This document shows positions 6,902 to 7,071 of a DNA stretch of 7,071 bases, piece after piece. The DNA is from Lysobacteraceae bacterium (GTDB taxonomy: Bacteria > Pseudomonadota > Gammaproteobacteria > Xanthomonadales > Xanthomonadaceae), in assembly GCA_003449195.1 (NCBI GenBank), contig DMID01000125.1, forward strand, positions 1 to 7,071, given 5' to 3'. The position numbers were made by a program, and so were the translations under genes. The notes beneath the pieces are model-generated. The model did no database searches. It saw only the letters and a list, made by a program, of their open reading frames with translations, and was not told the origin of the DNA. Position 1 is the stretch's first letter; each line of letters opens with the position of its first letter.

Positions 6902-7071
6902 TCATGCCGCATCGCGCGTGCCGGCAAGCGCGATGCCGCGATAGCCGAGTGCCTCGCTCAGATGCGGCGTGGCGATGTCGGCGGCGCCGGCAAGATCGGC
7001 GATGGTGCGGGCCACGCGCAGCATGCGGTGCATCGTGCGGGCGGACAGGCGCAGGCGTTCGGCGGCCTGTT
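6902..7071 (-). CDS. comM: ComM/YifB family Mg-chelatase-like helicase, C-terminal end (partial)
   Basis: The last 55 codons of a minus-strand gene; the 5' part lies beyond the window. The translation contains RLRLSARTMHRMLRVARTIA followed by DLAG, the typical C-terminal helical domain of the YifB/ComM family (LSAR..HR.L.VARTIADL), then a segment ending HLSEALGYRG. In naturally competent gammaproteobacteria ComM is a hexameric AAA+ helicase that drives branch migration when incoming DNA recombines with the chromosome. The ATPase motifs are outside the window. The gene converges on the dehydrogenase gene with a 21-base gap and no obvious terminator between them. Confidence 0.88.
   Translation of the reverse strand, partial: QAAERLRLSARTMHRMLRVARTIADLAGAADIATPHLSEALGYRGIALAGTRDAA

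Overview
The window comes from a high-GC gammaproteobacterium, most likely of the Xanthomonadaceae/Lysobacteraceae group (Xanthomonas, Stenotrophomonas, Lysobacter and relatives). That placement rests on family resemblance and on a gene set typical of this group: aceBA, a cNMP-GGDEF protein, a TPR cyclase, and a putative modified peptide with its dehydrogenase. No rRNA or other phylogenetic marker is present to confirm it.

Layout from left to right. (1) 1-1542 (+): the 3' end of a malate synthase gene (aceB), then complete isocitrate lyase (aceA). This is the glyoxylate shunt, closed by a strong 16-bp hairpin. (2) 1719-5269 (+): a two-gene unit joined by a 4-base ATGA overlap. It encodes a cyclic-nucleotide-binding GGDEF diguanylate cyclase and a membrane-anchored class III nucleotide cyclase with a probable periplasmic TPR tail. 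(3) 5305-5622 (-): a 105-residue peptide resembling the NHLP-related/putative modified peptide family, convergent with the cyclase. (4) 5714-6880 (+): a SagB-type FMN dehydrogenase resembling the putative peptide maturation dehydrogenase family, divergent from the peptide gene across about 90 bp. (5) 6902-7071 (-): the 3' end of comM, a Mg-chelatase-like AAA+ helicase gene.

The interest lies between the two housekeeping blocks. Peptide, SagB-like dehydrogenase and TPR cyclase match three protein families that I recall being annotated together as a 'putative peptide modification system' (TIGR04509, TIGR04510, TIGR04511; recalled, not looked up). The cyclase also shares a transcript with a cNMP-GGDEF protein. 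That pair resembles the Xanthomonas campestris XC_0250/XC_0249 pair, reported to make cGMP and to use it to switch on c-di-GMP synthesis. The window therefore seems to join an uncharacterised RiPP-like cassette to a cGMP to c-di-GMP relay. No YcaO/cyclodehydratase, radical SAM enzyme, protease or exporter lies between aceA and comM, so the modification chemistry and the final product are open.

No tRNA, rRNA, CRISPR array, insertion sequence or attachment site was seen. Every gap between genes is under 200 bases.
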